NCBI GenBank assembly: GCA_934277695.1
Contig: CAKQVG010000003.1
Location: 185,110 to 249,109, forward strand
Source: CAG-238 sp934277695
GTDB taxonomy: Bacteria > Bacillota > Clostridia > Peptostreptococcales > Anaerovoracaceae
Reading direction: 5' to 3'
DNA length: 64,000 bases
Shown: positions 34,516-43,842 of the stretch, piece after piece
How the letters are laid out: every line of letters starts with the position of its first letter
Position numbering within the stretch: the first letter of the stretch is position 1
The notes under the pieces: model-generated
The model's database searches: none
Seen by the model: the letters and a program-made list of their open reading frames with translations, nothing else
Told to the model about the DNA's origin: nothing
Position numbers and translations under genes: made by a program

Positions 34516-35137
34516 ACCTGCCTTGCTCTATAGTTGTCTCGCGCTTTACAGCAATCACATTTACCCACCGCTCATCTTTATGGTTTTCTCGAACATCGCC
34601 TGTTATAAAACATTCAAGTATTTCAAAGTGATTATTTCTTTCAAACAGTTCTTTTATCTGCGTAGGAGTGTAATCACTGTAAAATCGTTTTCTCCTCACC
34701 TCTTCTGCGTCTCCGAACTTGAAAGATGTATAAAATATTCCTCCTGCTTTAAGTGCTGTGTAAATGAGATCAAATACTTTGTTCATGTCTTTTTTTGGAA
34801 TGTGCAGCAAAGAAGCGCAAGCCCACACGCCGTCGAATTCTTCCTGCCATTCCATTTCCTCAAAACGCATGCATGTCACAGGCTTTCCGATATAATTGCT
34901 CGCCAAGGCGCAGAGTTCCCCGGATGCATCGAATGCAGTGATGCTGAATCCCTCCTCCATAAAAGCCTTGCTGTCACGACCACTTCCGCACCCTGCATCC
35001 AAAATCTTTGCACCTTTTGGAAGCAGGGCAACAAACTTATCTCTGCAATATGACATATCCGCATTAACGGTTGACAAATAAAAGTCTGCTGCATTGTTAT
35101 TGTAATATTCAATCGTTTTTTTAATTTTATCGTTCAT
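34493..35137 (-). CDS. Class I SAM-dependent methyltransferase
   Basis: 214 aa from the ATG at 35137 (MNDKIKKTIEYYNNNAADFY). The SAM-binding motif I is AKILDAGCGSGRDSKAF, motif II includes ITAFDASGELCALA, and motif IV is FDGVWACASLLHI. It resembles small-molecule (type 11, tellurite-resistance-like) methyltransferases rather than DNA methylases; there is no NPPY or PC motif. It overlaps the HNH nuclease gene upstream by 11 bp and the ADP-ribosylglycohydrolase downstream by 23 bp. Confidence 0.88.
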   Translation of the reverse strand: MNDKIKKTIEYYNNNAADFYLSTVNADMSYCRDKFVALLPKGAKILDAGCGSGRDSKAFMEEGFSITAFDASGELCALASNYIGKPVTCMRFEEMEWQEEFDGVWACASLLHIPKKDMNKVFDLIYTALKAGGIFYTSFKFGDAEEVRRKRFYSDYTPTQIKELFERNNHFEILECFITGDVRENHKDERWVNVIAVKRETTIEQGRYDNEESI

Positions 35138-36233
35138 CTTTATATACCCAGTTTCCAAATCCACAGTTTTGCGCCGACTGATATATCGGTGATATAATTT
35201 TCTCCAGTTCACTTTGAAAATCGCGAAATCCCAGTCCTTTACGATATAAGCTGTACTCTACATCTGAGTTGTTCACATGCTCTTTTGCACATTTTTCAAA
35301 TTCTTTATGTACTGCTTCATATTTCCAAACAGTCTCATATGCCATGTATTCTTGCTTTGCAAGGCGCGGAAAATATATGTCCCAATCAGGAAGATTGTTG
35401 CCCTTGCTGCTGTTAATACAGCGTGTTGTAGGATGCAGATTCCAAAGTTCGTCATGCGCTACATAGGACCACGGAACGAAATGATCGATGGAAATGTCTC
35501 TCTCAATCATTTTCTCTCCATAAATCTCATGTATCGGTTTTACCTCTGCAATTGTCTTCCAGTACTTCTTTACCTTCGTTAAATTGCGTTCCCGCGGCGG
35601 ATAGATTTTGTCTGCAATCCCCGGAACACTAGGATTCCGGCGCTGCAAATAGTTTATCATATTGAAATTCACCCATCCAGCGATAATTTCCAAATTACTG
35701 CGCAAGTATTCGACCCAATCCTCTTGCACATATATTTTTGTATTCAGTCTTTCAAACTCTCCGATGTAATACATCAGTCTTTTCTGCGAATTGATTTTTT
35801 GAATTCTTAAATCTATTTTTCCCTCAAAGTCTGCGCTCTTAAATTGTGGCATAAGCGGTGCTTGGAGCCGGTATGGCACATTCGAAATGAGAATGTTCTT
35901 TTTTTGCTTTATTTCTTTGTCCTCGCAATTTTTTAAATATTCTAAAATATTGCTCTTCTTCTCGGCAGACTTCAGATTTGTAATCTCATTCATACGCTTT
36001 ACTGTCTGTTCCAAGTTATCGCGCGGTCCTAAATTCAAGTGGTATTCCGAAACCATATACCATGCCTCGGCAATCATCTCATCAACTAATTCTTCGTATG
36101 CACACTCCGTTTTTCCTTCCGAAATTTTGCTTAGAATCGCCTTGAACCAAAAAAACTTATAGCACTCGCTTGTGTTATCAAAAAACCGGCCAAAGTGTCC
36201 TATGTCTAATTGTTCAGAATATGGTAAATTCAT
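35127..36233 (-). CDS. HNH endonuclease domain protein
   Basis: 368 aa from the ATG at 36233, with AGGAGA upstream. The C-terminal third carries the HNH motif ERDISIDHFVPWSYVAHDEL, then WNLHPTTRCINSSKGNNLPD (His-Asn-His/Lys pattern). The N-terminal ~240 residues are helical and unrecognised (FFDNTSECYKFFWFKAILSK). It is probably a nicking or double-strand DNA nuclease with a defence or restriction role, judging from its neighbours. Four tandem perfect hairpins lie directly upstream of the ribosome site. Confidence 0.8.
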   Translation of the reverse strand: MNLPYSEQLDIGHFGRFFDNTSECYKFFWFKAILSKISEGKTECAYEELVDEMIAEAWYMVSEYHLNLGPRDNLEQTVKRMNEITNLKSAEKKSNILEYLKNCEDKEIKQKKNILISNVPYRLQAPLMPQFKSADFEGKIDLRIQKINSQKRLMYYIGEFERLNTKIYVQEDWVEYLRSNLEIIAGWVNFNMINYLQRRNPSVPGIADKIYPPRERNLTKVKKYWKTIAEVKPIHEIYGEKMIERDISIDHFVPWSYVAHDELWNLHPTTRCINSSKGNNLPDWDIYFPRLAKQEYMAYETVWKYEAVHKEFEKCAKEHVNNSDVEYSLYRKGLGFRDFQSELEKIISPIYQSAQNCGFGNWVYKDER

Positions 36234-36251
36234 GGATTTTCTCCTGTTTGT

Positions 36252-36380
36252 GGTTGTTGCATTTTTTGCAACAACCAGTCTATGCGAAGTGGTTGTTTCT
36301 GTTTTGGAAACAACCATCATCTTTGTGTCACCGGTGGTGACACTTTCTAAATTGGTGATTTTGCCGAGGTCGGCAAAATC
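36252..36380. repeat. Four tandem perfect hairpins upstream of the HNH gene
   Basis: GGTTGTTGCA/TGCAACAACC (36252-36276, 5-nt loop), GGTTGTTTC/GAAACAACC (36291-36315), GTGTCACC/GGTGACAC (36325-36343, 3-nt centre) and GATTTTGCCGA/TCGGCAAAATC (36357-36380, 2-nt centre). They are separated by 9-14 bp, fully self-complementary, and different in sequence. They fill the leader of the HNH gene. No T-run follows any of them. Confidence 0.8.
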
Positions 36381-36423
36381 GGCTAAACCATAAAAAAGGG
36401 CTCATTCTGCTGCTAAAAGGGAT

Positions 36424-37452
36424 TCAAAATTCTTCCCACGTTCTTCCGTCTAAATCACTTGCAATCTTTTTTGTATCCGGCATAGTTTTATAACCAAGCA
36501 TTTCTGCAAGATTGGACAACTTGCTCTTTTGAATCGGATTTTTACTTGATTTTTTAAAGTCAGTCGGATAGAACTGCTCAACAAAGAAATATCTATGGTG
36601 AACGGTTCTCAAATTGTAGCCGTATTCTTCTGCACGTCGCACTGCTTCTAAGATTGCACTCTTTTCAGACTCTGTAACCGTTCCTCCGGATTCCGATTCA
36701 AATTGCATTTCACCATTAACTTCTTTTGCCAAAACTGTTTTCTTGAGTTTGCCGATGGCCCGAATGCTTTTCTCTTTATATAATCCGATATATCCATGCG
36801 CGGAGTAATTATGTGCAGCCTCGTCATAATAAAGATTTAACTCCATATTATCCTTGAATGTCTTTCCAGCAGTGAGTGCACGCATCCATTTGTGTCCATC
36901 CGGAATCAGATTCTCCTGCATACAATAGTTCTTAAAATCCTCCAGTATCGGAATCATCTCAACATCACGTTCCTCAACGATATCTTCCATTGCGGCAATC
37001 AATTCTTCGAAAGTCAAATTGACATGATTGATTGGAGAAAATATTTGTGCATGGTGTTCCTCGTTGTATTGCTTTATCTCTTGAGCCATCTCAGCCTTCA
37101 ATTTTTCTTTCATCGGCTTAGGATCCAAGGTCAGCAAAACCTTGATATCCTCTGTTCCAAACTGCTTTAAATGATTCACAAGCTGCATCTTATCAAATTG
37201 ACCGTACAATTTCGTTTCAACGACAATCTTAAAACTCTTCTGACTGATAACCGCATCCGGCACACTCCCGTCTCCGGACACTTGCAGTTCGAACACGAGC
37301 TCCGGACTTTCATCCTGTTGCAATATCAAATCGTTCAGCATCGTAAAAAACTTGTCCGCATTATAGTTATACAAGCGAGACAGCATTAACATGGTATTTG
37401 ATGTATCTACATTCTCTTTCGAATGATAACGTTGAAAATAGTGGATGTGCAT
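36424..37452 (-). CDS. Predicted PD-(D/E)XK nuclease-like protein
   Basis: 342 aa. A nuclease-like core lies early: PDAVISQKSFKIVVETKLYG gives the Asp and, 12 residues on, the Glu-x-Lys of the PD-(D/E)XK fold (about residues 67-86). The rest is unrecognised, with a basic C-terminal segment (TDFKKSSKNPIQKSKLSNLA). AAAGGAG precedes the ATG at 37452. It sits between the HNH gene and a broken nuclease gene in the defence island; a restriction or abortive-infection role is inferred from context. Confidence 0.65.
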   Translation of the reverse strand: MHIHYFQRYHSKENVDTSNTMLMLSRLYNYNADKFFTMLNDLILQQDESPELVFELQVSGDGSVPDAVISQKSFKIVVETKLYGQFDKMQLVNHLKQFGTEDIKVLLTLDPKPMKEKLKAEMAQEIKQYNEEHHAQIFSPINHVNLTFEELIAAMEDIVEERDVEMIPILEDFKNYCMQENLIPDGHKWMRALTAGKTFKDNMELNLYYDEAAHNYSAHGYIGLYKEKSIRAIGKLKKTVLAKEVNGEMQFESESGGTVTESEKSAILEAVRRAEEYGYNLRTVHHRYFFVEQFYPTDFKKSSKNPIQKSKLSNLAEMLGYKTMPDTKKIASDLDGRTWEEF

Positions 37453-37485
37453 GACTAATTCTTCTCCTTTCCGTTATACAAATTC

Positions 37486-38299
37486 TTATTCCTCAACTCC
37501 AGTTTCCGCCGTTTGCTGTTCCTGTAAGCTCATATACTCTTCCCTTAGCTGATGCAGCGTTTTTCCGCTTCCTTTTAATTCTGCAAAGGCATATGTCTGC
37601 ACGGAGGACCACCCAAAAACATCTTTCAGCCATTGCTGCATAGAGACAGCTCGTCCATCTGAAAGTAGCATTTTTCCATCTTTTTGTAAAAGTGCCTCTT
37701 CCGTTGTGCCTTTGGCAACAATGGTGTCTCCTGCGTTTACAATTCCCCATTCCAGCATTTTGTCGATTTTTAGCAAAGCTCTGCGCGTAATTCCGGTTTT
37801 CTTTCCTTTTTGAAGGTTTTCCTTAGAAGGATTTGCAATGTCGACATACAGTTCATCATATTGCACAATTGGAAGTATTTTTTTAATATCAATTAGTATT
37901 TCATAATTAAGCCTATACGGCACTATTTGATAGCAGCTGATGTCAACTTTGTTGCTGTTTAACCATGCTACTGCTGAAATAGTTTGTTCGTCAAAGCCGG
38001 AAGCGACTATCACAATCTTTTGGTGTTCGTTAAATTCTGTGATATTGCATTGTTTGATGAATTCATCAAGCTTTCTTGTTGCGATTTCCGTTGTTGTCAA
38101 TTGCCGTTAAATCGCTTCTTCCATTCTGTGCATTTCTTACTTGCTTCCCGACAATTAACATAGATTCCTCGTCCGTTTCGCACAGCATATCAATGTTCAG
38201 ACGCAGCATTTCTTCAATATCGCTTTCAAGCATATTCAAATCTGCAAAAGTTGTCTCTTCAATCGGCGTCGGCTGATTTTTATTTTCTAAAATATACAT
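37486..38299 (-). pseudogene. Nuclease gene with an internal deletion removing its catalytic core
   Basis: Two overlapping frames belong to one protein. The first (38299-38066) has a good GGAGG start and runs MYILENKNQPTPIEE to QNGRSDLTAIDNNGN, then enters RNKKA and stops. The second (38100-37486) begins without a start signal at TEIATRKLDEFIKQCNITEF and continues to the C-terminus. In this type of PD-(D/E)XK (DUF91/NucS-like) protein, DLTAIDNNGN is followed by a strand with Glu-x-Lys, which is missing here. The joint lies at ACAACGGAAAT, a sequence that could encode both flanks, suggesting microhomology deletion. Non-functional. Confidence 0.65.
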
Positions 38300-38311
38300 T
38301 GCTGCCTCCAA

Positions 38312-38439
38312 TCATATCCCATCTCTGTTAATCGTTCTTCGCAAATTCTGCGTTCTTCTTGTGTAAATCCTCCAATACTGCGCTGTACTGTCTATTATTG
38401 TCTTTGTGCCAGTGTAACAAATGTTGATTATATGATTGC
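38312..38439 (-). other. Short region between qatD and the broken nuclease with overlapping small ORFs
   Basis: All three minus frames have natural-looking short stretches here: HWHKDNNRQYSAVLEDLHKK, and SIGGFTQEERRICEERLTEM ending DWRQQCIF. None has both an ATG and a ribosome site. They may be remnants of one or two small genes. Confidence 0.3.
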
Positions 38440-39174
38440 TCATTCTTCTGAATTGTCTTCAAGCCTCTTTAGATTATCGTTGAACATTGCTAACACTGAA
38501 TCAAGAGATGTGTTGCTAATTTCAGCAATATACTTAGGCACAGTCTCATCCCATGGATAGTATAGGCGATTTTTTAGCATCACGAAAGGAGCATCTGTTT
38601 CTGGAAGAATTCGGTTTTGAGGAATTCGTTTGATAATGTCACGACCCTGCTTGCTCTCACACATTTTAGGATTCACACTAAACCAACAGCCAAGCTCAAC
38701 TGCCCATTCAACTTCTTTAAAGTTTCCCATAAACCAGTGAAGAACAGGCTTGTTATTTCTTTTTGTATATTCAATAGCCGAAAGGACTTGCTTCGTTGCA
38801 GCCCTTGAATGAATGCTGATAATGTGTCCTCGTTCCTTTTCAGCCTCAATCAAAGCGTCTCTGAAGAAAATAGTTTGTGTGTCTAAGGAATCACGGAATC
38901 GTTGTGAACCGTCAATTCCGATTTCTCCAATATATTTACATTCCTTTATTATTTGCATAAATAAAATCCACTCATTTTGCCGCTGACCAACCAATTCTGG
39001 ATGAAAACCTACTGCTACACGAACTTTTTTTGAATTAGAAAAATATTGTGATGTTTTTATATAGGCTCTTGGACTTGTTGTTACAGCAAGAACATCTATC
39101 TCTTTCGATTTCACCTCATCAAATATCTTCAGCGGATTAGGATATAAATCCAAATGACAATGGTAATCGATCAT
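38440..39174 (-). CDS. qatD: QatD, TatD-like metal-dependent hydrolase
   Basis: 244 aa. TatD-type metal ligands: DYHCHLDLY (HxH), GEIGIDG (Glu), IISIHSRAA and VLHWFMGN (His), and ETDAPF (Asp). It is the fourth component of the QatABCD anti-phage system, described as a TatD-family DNase-like protein. It overlaps the qatC end by four bases. All catalytic residues are present. Confidence 0.9.
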   Translation of the reverse strand: MIDYHCHLDLYPNPLKIFDEVKSKEIDVLAVTTSPRAYIKTSQYFSNSKKVRVAVGFHPELVGQRQNEWILFMQIIKECKYIGEIGIDGSQRFRDSLDTQTIFFRDALIEAEKERGHIISIHSRAATKQVLSAIEYTKRNNKPVLHWFMGNFKEVEWAVELGCWFSVNPKMCESKQGRDIIKRIPQNRILPETDAPFVMLKNRLYYPWDETVPKYIAEISNTSLDSVLAMFNDNLKRLEDNSEE

Positions 39175-40441
39175 AACACTTCTCCTATTCTTAGAAGGTC
39201 ACGTATTTCGCATAATCCGCGTTCAAATACCTCTGCGTATTTTTTTCGGTCCTCTCCACTTGCAAAATTGAGTTCTCCTTTGATTAGACTTTCAATTCCA
39301 TATTTTTCATACTGAGCCACACCCAATGCCGCAGCAGCGACATCTCTTGACGTAGTTGCCTTGAGATTTTCTATACAATAGCCACCTTCAGTTCTATCTG
39401 ACATTTGAGCCTTCATAAAAGATGCTCGACGTACCAGGCAGGGTATGCAAACGCCACAGTGCCTATAGCCATGTCTTGTATATTTCCCACAACTTGTTGT
39501 TCCCATAATCAAAGATCTCATAAGACTTTGATTTTTGCACTCAAGCAGTACTTCTCCTTTAGTTTTGTACTGATACGGAAGTACTAGATCAACATTGAAC
39601 CCCATTTCATCCCATATTTCCTGTAACGCTGTCATGTATATCGGATGAGTGGTTTTAGTGCTTAGGCTTCCACTACGAAGAATATCTAAAGGAATATTAA
39701 GGCTAATGAATCCATTTTCTGGGACGTATATTGTTTTTTTACCCTGTTCATTCGCTGAAACTGCAAATGAAGCCAACAAGGCAAAAGCAAAGAATACTAT
39801 TGAACGTGCCCGAGTAGTATTCTCTGATACCCCACGTTTACTTATATAGCAACTCCACTGGCAAAGATTATCCTTACCCAATGTATTTGCATATTCCCTT
39901 TGATGGAAAGCATCTCCACGCACCGTTTGAGCAACAAATAATGGTTTTTTTCAGACTCACAGAGATCAATTCCACCGACCAAACTATCCATTCCACCCGA
40001 CAGCAAACAAACGCAATCCTTATCTTTAGACTCTGTAAAGCTATCTAAGGCAATGCGCTCTGGAAGCTGTGTGAAGGTTAGCTTCCAAAAATCTCCGCTT
40101 AGGAAGCGAAGCATTTTTTCCAACTTATCTTTGACTTTTTCCCACGCTTCAATATTTTGCAGCGGAATTTCCAATTCAATTTGTCTTGTCCACCCATCTG
40201 GGCTGGTTTTTCTAAGAATTGCCTTGTCAGCTGCAACAACGGACATCGCAATGACTACAAAATCGAGAGCTTCTGATGAAGGGGTGATTTTTGATCTCCG
40301 CAACTCCCGAAGCAAGCCATTGCCTACATATCCTATGTTGTCTTGACTCTCCAATGGTTTGGAAAGCAGTTCAAAATACCAGATATTTTCATCATAATTT
40401 TCTGGCAGATGCTGCTTTGTATAACATATGACTTTACTCAT
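39171..40441 (-). pseudogene. qatC: QatC, QueC-like protein, interrupted by a frameshift in an A7 tract
   Basis: The N-terminal part starts at 40441 (MSKVICYTKQHLPENYDENI) and includes the PP-loop SGGMDSLVGGIDL of QueC-like enzymes. At the A7 run near 39951-39957 the frame breaks. With one extra A the protein would continue EKKPLFVAQTVRGDAFHQRE and on through the zinc site CGKYTRHGYRHCGVCIPC to 39171. The full protein would be ~422 aa. QueC makes 7-cyano-7-deazaguanine; QatC is a defence-specific relative. A one-base loss, phase-variable tract or sequencing error are the alternatives. Confidence 0.85.
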
Positions 40442-41274
40442 ACAGCCTCCTCATATACCTCAAATGTCGCTTGAATGGTACTTTGAATCAAGTTCTGTAT
40501 ATTCACAGACTTCAATTCTGTTTCCCTTATTTTATTGAATTGAATCGCCACTTCTGCTTGAATGAAATCTTTCATGTCATTCATTCTTATTATCCTATTT
40601 GGATAAGGAATATCTGCCTTCTCAAAAGATTGTCCAATATCCATCTGTATACGATTGAATATTTCGTTTCCTATGTATGAACTTGTTAGTTCCCACATTT
40701 GATCATCTGAAAGATTCTCAAAGTCAACATCAGGATATTTTTCTAAATATTCACTTAGTGATACCATTACAGAATTTTTTATAGAAATTTCGTCAACGCT
40801 TCCACCATCGGGACACACATGCTCAACAATAGTATTGATAATTTGCTGTGCATCTGCCCCCTGGGATTTCAACTCAGATAACACTTTTCCAAGAGCGAAC
40901 TCTGGGTCGTCCCTTAGAGACCGAAATACACTGTAAAAAATTGATCCTACTTTAGAAGAGACACGCATTCTCTGGGAAAGAGTCCTTGCGCCACCCATTC
41001 CTGTCTTTGAATAATGGCCTAGGCTTCTCCGGAGAGAATCTTGGGAACCAGAGCGTACATATTCACCCAGATTACGCCTGGCACTGGAGAATCTTCCTTT
41101 TGGCGCAATTACCACATCCTTTTGCGCTTCATCGGGCGTAGCGTTCTTTTGACCATCTACTTCCGATTGTGTTATTCCGGGCAAATTTGAGGTGCTTTCG
41201 TCAATATCATCCAACCAAGGCGGATCTAATAAAACACCCGAACCCGGACCATTACTTGATGCTGATGTACCCAT
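40438..41274 (-). CDS. qatB: QatB, Qat anti-phage system component
   Basis: 278 aa. The start MGTSASSNGPGSGVLLDPPW is characteristic of QatB proteins, followed by a Gly/Ser-Arg-rich segment (RNLGEYVRSGSQDSLRRSLG) and a helical C-terminal half. QatB has no known enzymatic domain. It ends four bases into qatC and starts three bases after the qatA stop. Confidence 0.88.
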   Translation of the reverse strand: MGTSASSNGPGSGVLLDPPWLDDIDESTSNLPGITQSEVDGQKNATPDEAQKDVVIAPKGRFSSARRNLGEYVRSGSQDSLRRSLGHYSKTGMGGARTLSQRMRVSSKVGSIFYSVFRSLRDDPEFALGKVLSELKSQGADAQQIINTIVEHVCPDGGSVDEISIKNSVMVSLSEYLEKYPDVDFENLSDDQMWELTSSYIGNEIFNRIQMDIGQSFEKADIPYPNRIIRMNDMKDFIQAEVAIQFNKIRETELKSVNIQNLIQSTIQATFEVYEEAV

Positions 41275-41277
41275 TGT

Positions 41278-43172
41278 TTACCTCCGTGATAATATTTTCT
41301 TAGCCTCAGCGGGTGTATTCGAATCCTCTGCCCACTGTTCAATAAGCTCTTTTGCCCAAGCTTTTTCCTTTATTGCTGTAACCAAAGCTGGTTTTCTCGC
41401 GGTATAAGGGAGTGACGTGAGCTCCACTGCTAATTGACTACCAAGATTGGGATAAGCCTCAATTATATGAAATGCTTTCCCCAATGAGTCATTAGTCCAC
41501 TGATCACTACGTCCCATTCGCAGCAATCTTTGCAGTATTGCTTCAGACTCTTCCTGTCCTAGTTGAGATATCTTTTCAACAAGATCCCTCTTTATAATGA
41601 TTCCTTTATTAGCTTGAAGTGCCTTAAAGATTTCTTCCCCAGCAGGAGATATTTTGTCATAACCTGCCAGAGTAATCGACTTATCCCGACTCAGATATAG
41701 CAACGGTCTTAAATCATAATCACTTAGTCTTGGACTAAGTAATAGCCATTCTTTTATAAATTCATCGTTCCATTTATGGTCAGGCGCATGATATTCCTTT
41801 TCTCTCTCTAAATCCGACTCTAGCTCTTTAATCTTATCTGGTTTACCATCCGTCGTCTTAGATACTATTTCGGCAAGGTAATCAAAAGCGCCCTGACTAG
41901 CGCATCTTTCAAACAACAGCATTTTAACTAATATACCCAAATCAACGGTGATTCCGTTTAGGTTTGCAACCTTCTTTCGAATTTCCAGTGCATTCAGAAA
42001 CCTCTTGATTAGTCTCGGATTCCCTTTGATTTTATTTGAGGTCACCAATATTCCTGCAAGCTGCTCTGAAATGGAAACATATTCTTCCATTTCTTGACGT
42101 TCCTGATTGTTTTCTATTTTCTTTTGAATTTCCGACAAAGAAACACCTTTTTCCCATGCCTTTGACAATGCATCTTCCAGCTGATTTTGTAACTTATTTT
42201 GTGTTTCTCCCTGTATTTTGCCTTTTCGGACTTCCATTTCGAGGAATAAAAGGTACATGTACACCTTGACCTCTGGAATTCCTAATCTCGGAACAGTAAT
42301 TGGCACCTGAATTAGCTTGTCAAAATAACTTGTAACGAGATCATCTGAGAGATCAACATTTCCAAAATGTGCACGAACGCCATTTCGAATCATCTGATTA
42401 TCGGCAGCAATAATAAATGCCGTCCTCTTAACAAACAAAAGTAGACGCATTGCTTCAAGCGTCGATACAGCTGTTTCCGGCAGGCAACGATCCAGATCAT
42501 CAACCAGTACAACGAGCTTGATGTCTAACTTTTCAAGTATTTCTTCAAAATCTGATCGTAGTTCTTCAATCTGCTGTGTAGCAGTCTTTGTTTCCTCATC
42601 CTTTAAGATATCCTCAAACCCAGAAAAAACGCTGCTCAGGCTCGCTGAAATGGCTTTGGTATTTTCATCCTTATCTTCTTGATTCTCAACACTATCCTTA
42701 ACCGAGAAAAATAACGTCGCAAGTGCACCAGCAGGCATAGCCCCGGAACCAATCCAGCCAAAAGAGGTACAGTGAGTTTTGAAACCTTGAACCAGTCCAC
42801 TCGTTTAGCGAATTTCTTAAAGCGATCCCACAGTTTTTTATCAGATTCTTCTGTAGATTCATTTATTTTGCGCTTCTTCATCTCGTCAGACAGCTTTTTA
42901 GTAACCGCTTGAAGTAGAGCTGCCTTAGCATCATCATATCCCTGATACAGCCACGCATTAAATTCCAAAAACAGATATTTCTGTTTACCATCGTCCTTTT
43001 TTTCAAGTTCTTTGCCTATCATTTTGACCATTGAGGATTTTCCTGAGCCCCAATTGCCAGAAACTCCAATGGAAATGGGATTATCTCCTGATTCTATAAT
43101 AAGGTCTGCTACTGTTCCTGAAACGACAGAAAAATGCAAATAGTCATTCGTGGTTTCAATATCATTCCACAT
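41278..43172 (-). pseudogene. qatA: QatA, KAP-family P-loop ATPase, interrupted by a frameshift
   Basis: N-terminal part from 43172: Walker A GVSGNWGSGKSSMVKMIG, then FLEFNAWLYQGYDDAKAALL. Near 42738-42746 (a G4 run, CCGGGGCT) the frame shifts by -1 and the downstream frame continues PAGALATLFFSVKDSVENQE to the KAP Walker B VVLVDDLDRCLPET and the stop at 41278. Re-joined it would be ~630 aa. One additional G would restore the frame. KAP NTPases are predicted to be membrane-associated, and the segment LTVPLLAGLVPG fits a membrane helix at the break. Confidence 0.85.
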
Positions 43173-43194
43173 ATCAATAATCTCCTTCCATGGA

Positions 43195-43545
43195 TCAATT
43201 TTTCGACATATATACCCTTGCCGTTTTTGCCATAATCAATGTGTTTGAATTATTATATAAAGTAATTTTAAACGTATCATATCCAGCAAAATTCGCCGAT
43301 TTTATATAATAACTTTCTGTTAAAAAAATTTCACCTTCTTCATCATATAAATTAACTTTTATTGATGCATTGTCCGTCATTGAATCTCCTTCCATAGTAA
43401 CTAATTCAATAATCAATTCACAATCTGCATCTTTATCGGAATATGGATGATATGAATATTGCAAAACACGAAGATTAAACTTTTTGAATGTAATTTCCAT
43501 AATATCCGTATTCTTTTTCAATTCTTTTGCTAAATTTGCATACAT
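43195..43545 (-). CDS. Hypothetical protein, 116 aa
   Basis: Acidic, beta-rich sequence (CELIIELVTMEGDSMTDNAS, then IKVNLYDEEGEIFLTESYYI), reading like a small C2/beta-sandwich domain. AAGGAGGGAAAG lies before the ATG at 43545. It is 22 bp upstream of qatA on the same strand, so it may be cotranscribed with the Qat genes. It is not one of the four described Qat proteins. No family recognised. Confidence 0.65.
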   Translation of the reverse strand: MYANLAKELKKNTDIMEITFKKFNLRVLQYSYHPYSDKDADCELIIELVTMEGDSMTDNASIKVNLYDEEGEIFLTESYYIKSANFAGYDTFKITLYNNSNTLIMAKTARVYMSKN

Positions 43546-43639
43546 TTTACTTTCCCTCCTTACTCCGCCTTCGTACCTATTACTTCTGTTCCAGATGTTT
43601 ATTTCTATTTAAAAAAACATTAAGCCAGTTTGGTTTTGT

Positions 43640-43763
43640 AGGTCTAAAACTATTACCGCATGAGACCGTTTGACTATGCGAGTCTCAGGCTACGCAAAGT
43701 TATTCGCCCCCTTCCTCCTCCATACGGGGGCGGAAGTGAAAAAATCACTTCCGCGTTTTTCTT
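43640..43763 (+). ncRNA. Candidate structured RNA with intrinsic terminator
   Basis: CGCAT (43657-43661) can pair with ATGCG (43676-43680), while GAGAC (43662-43666) can pair with GTCTC (43682-43686), giving either alternative hairpins or a tight pseudoknot. A GC-rich hairpin follows (CGCCCCC/GGGGGCG, 43705-43731). Then comes a perfect 10-bp stem GCGGAAGTGA/TCACTTCCGC (43730-43754) with GTTTTTCTTTT, a strong plus-strand terminator. No ORF explains this; the whole ~300-bp gap between qatA's neighbour and the R-M helicase holds only this structure. Confidence 0.45.
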
Positions 43764-43842
43764 TTCGTAATTCGCCACAGACTGCTTCACACAATTCAGT
43801 CATACCGACATCCTTGAATATTCCTAAGTCTTTTCGTTAATC

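Noticed and set aside
36172..36393. Plus-strand small ORF through the four hairpins
   Set aside because: No ribosome site; its peptide merely reflects the palindromes.
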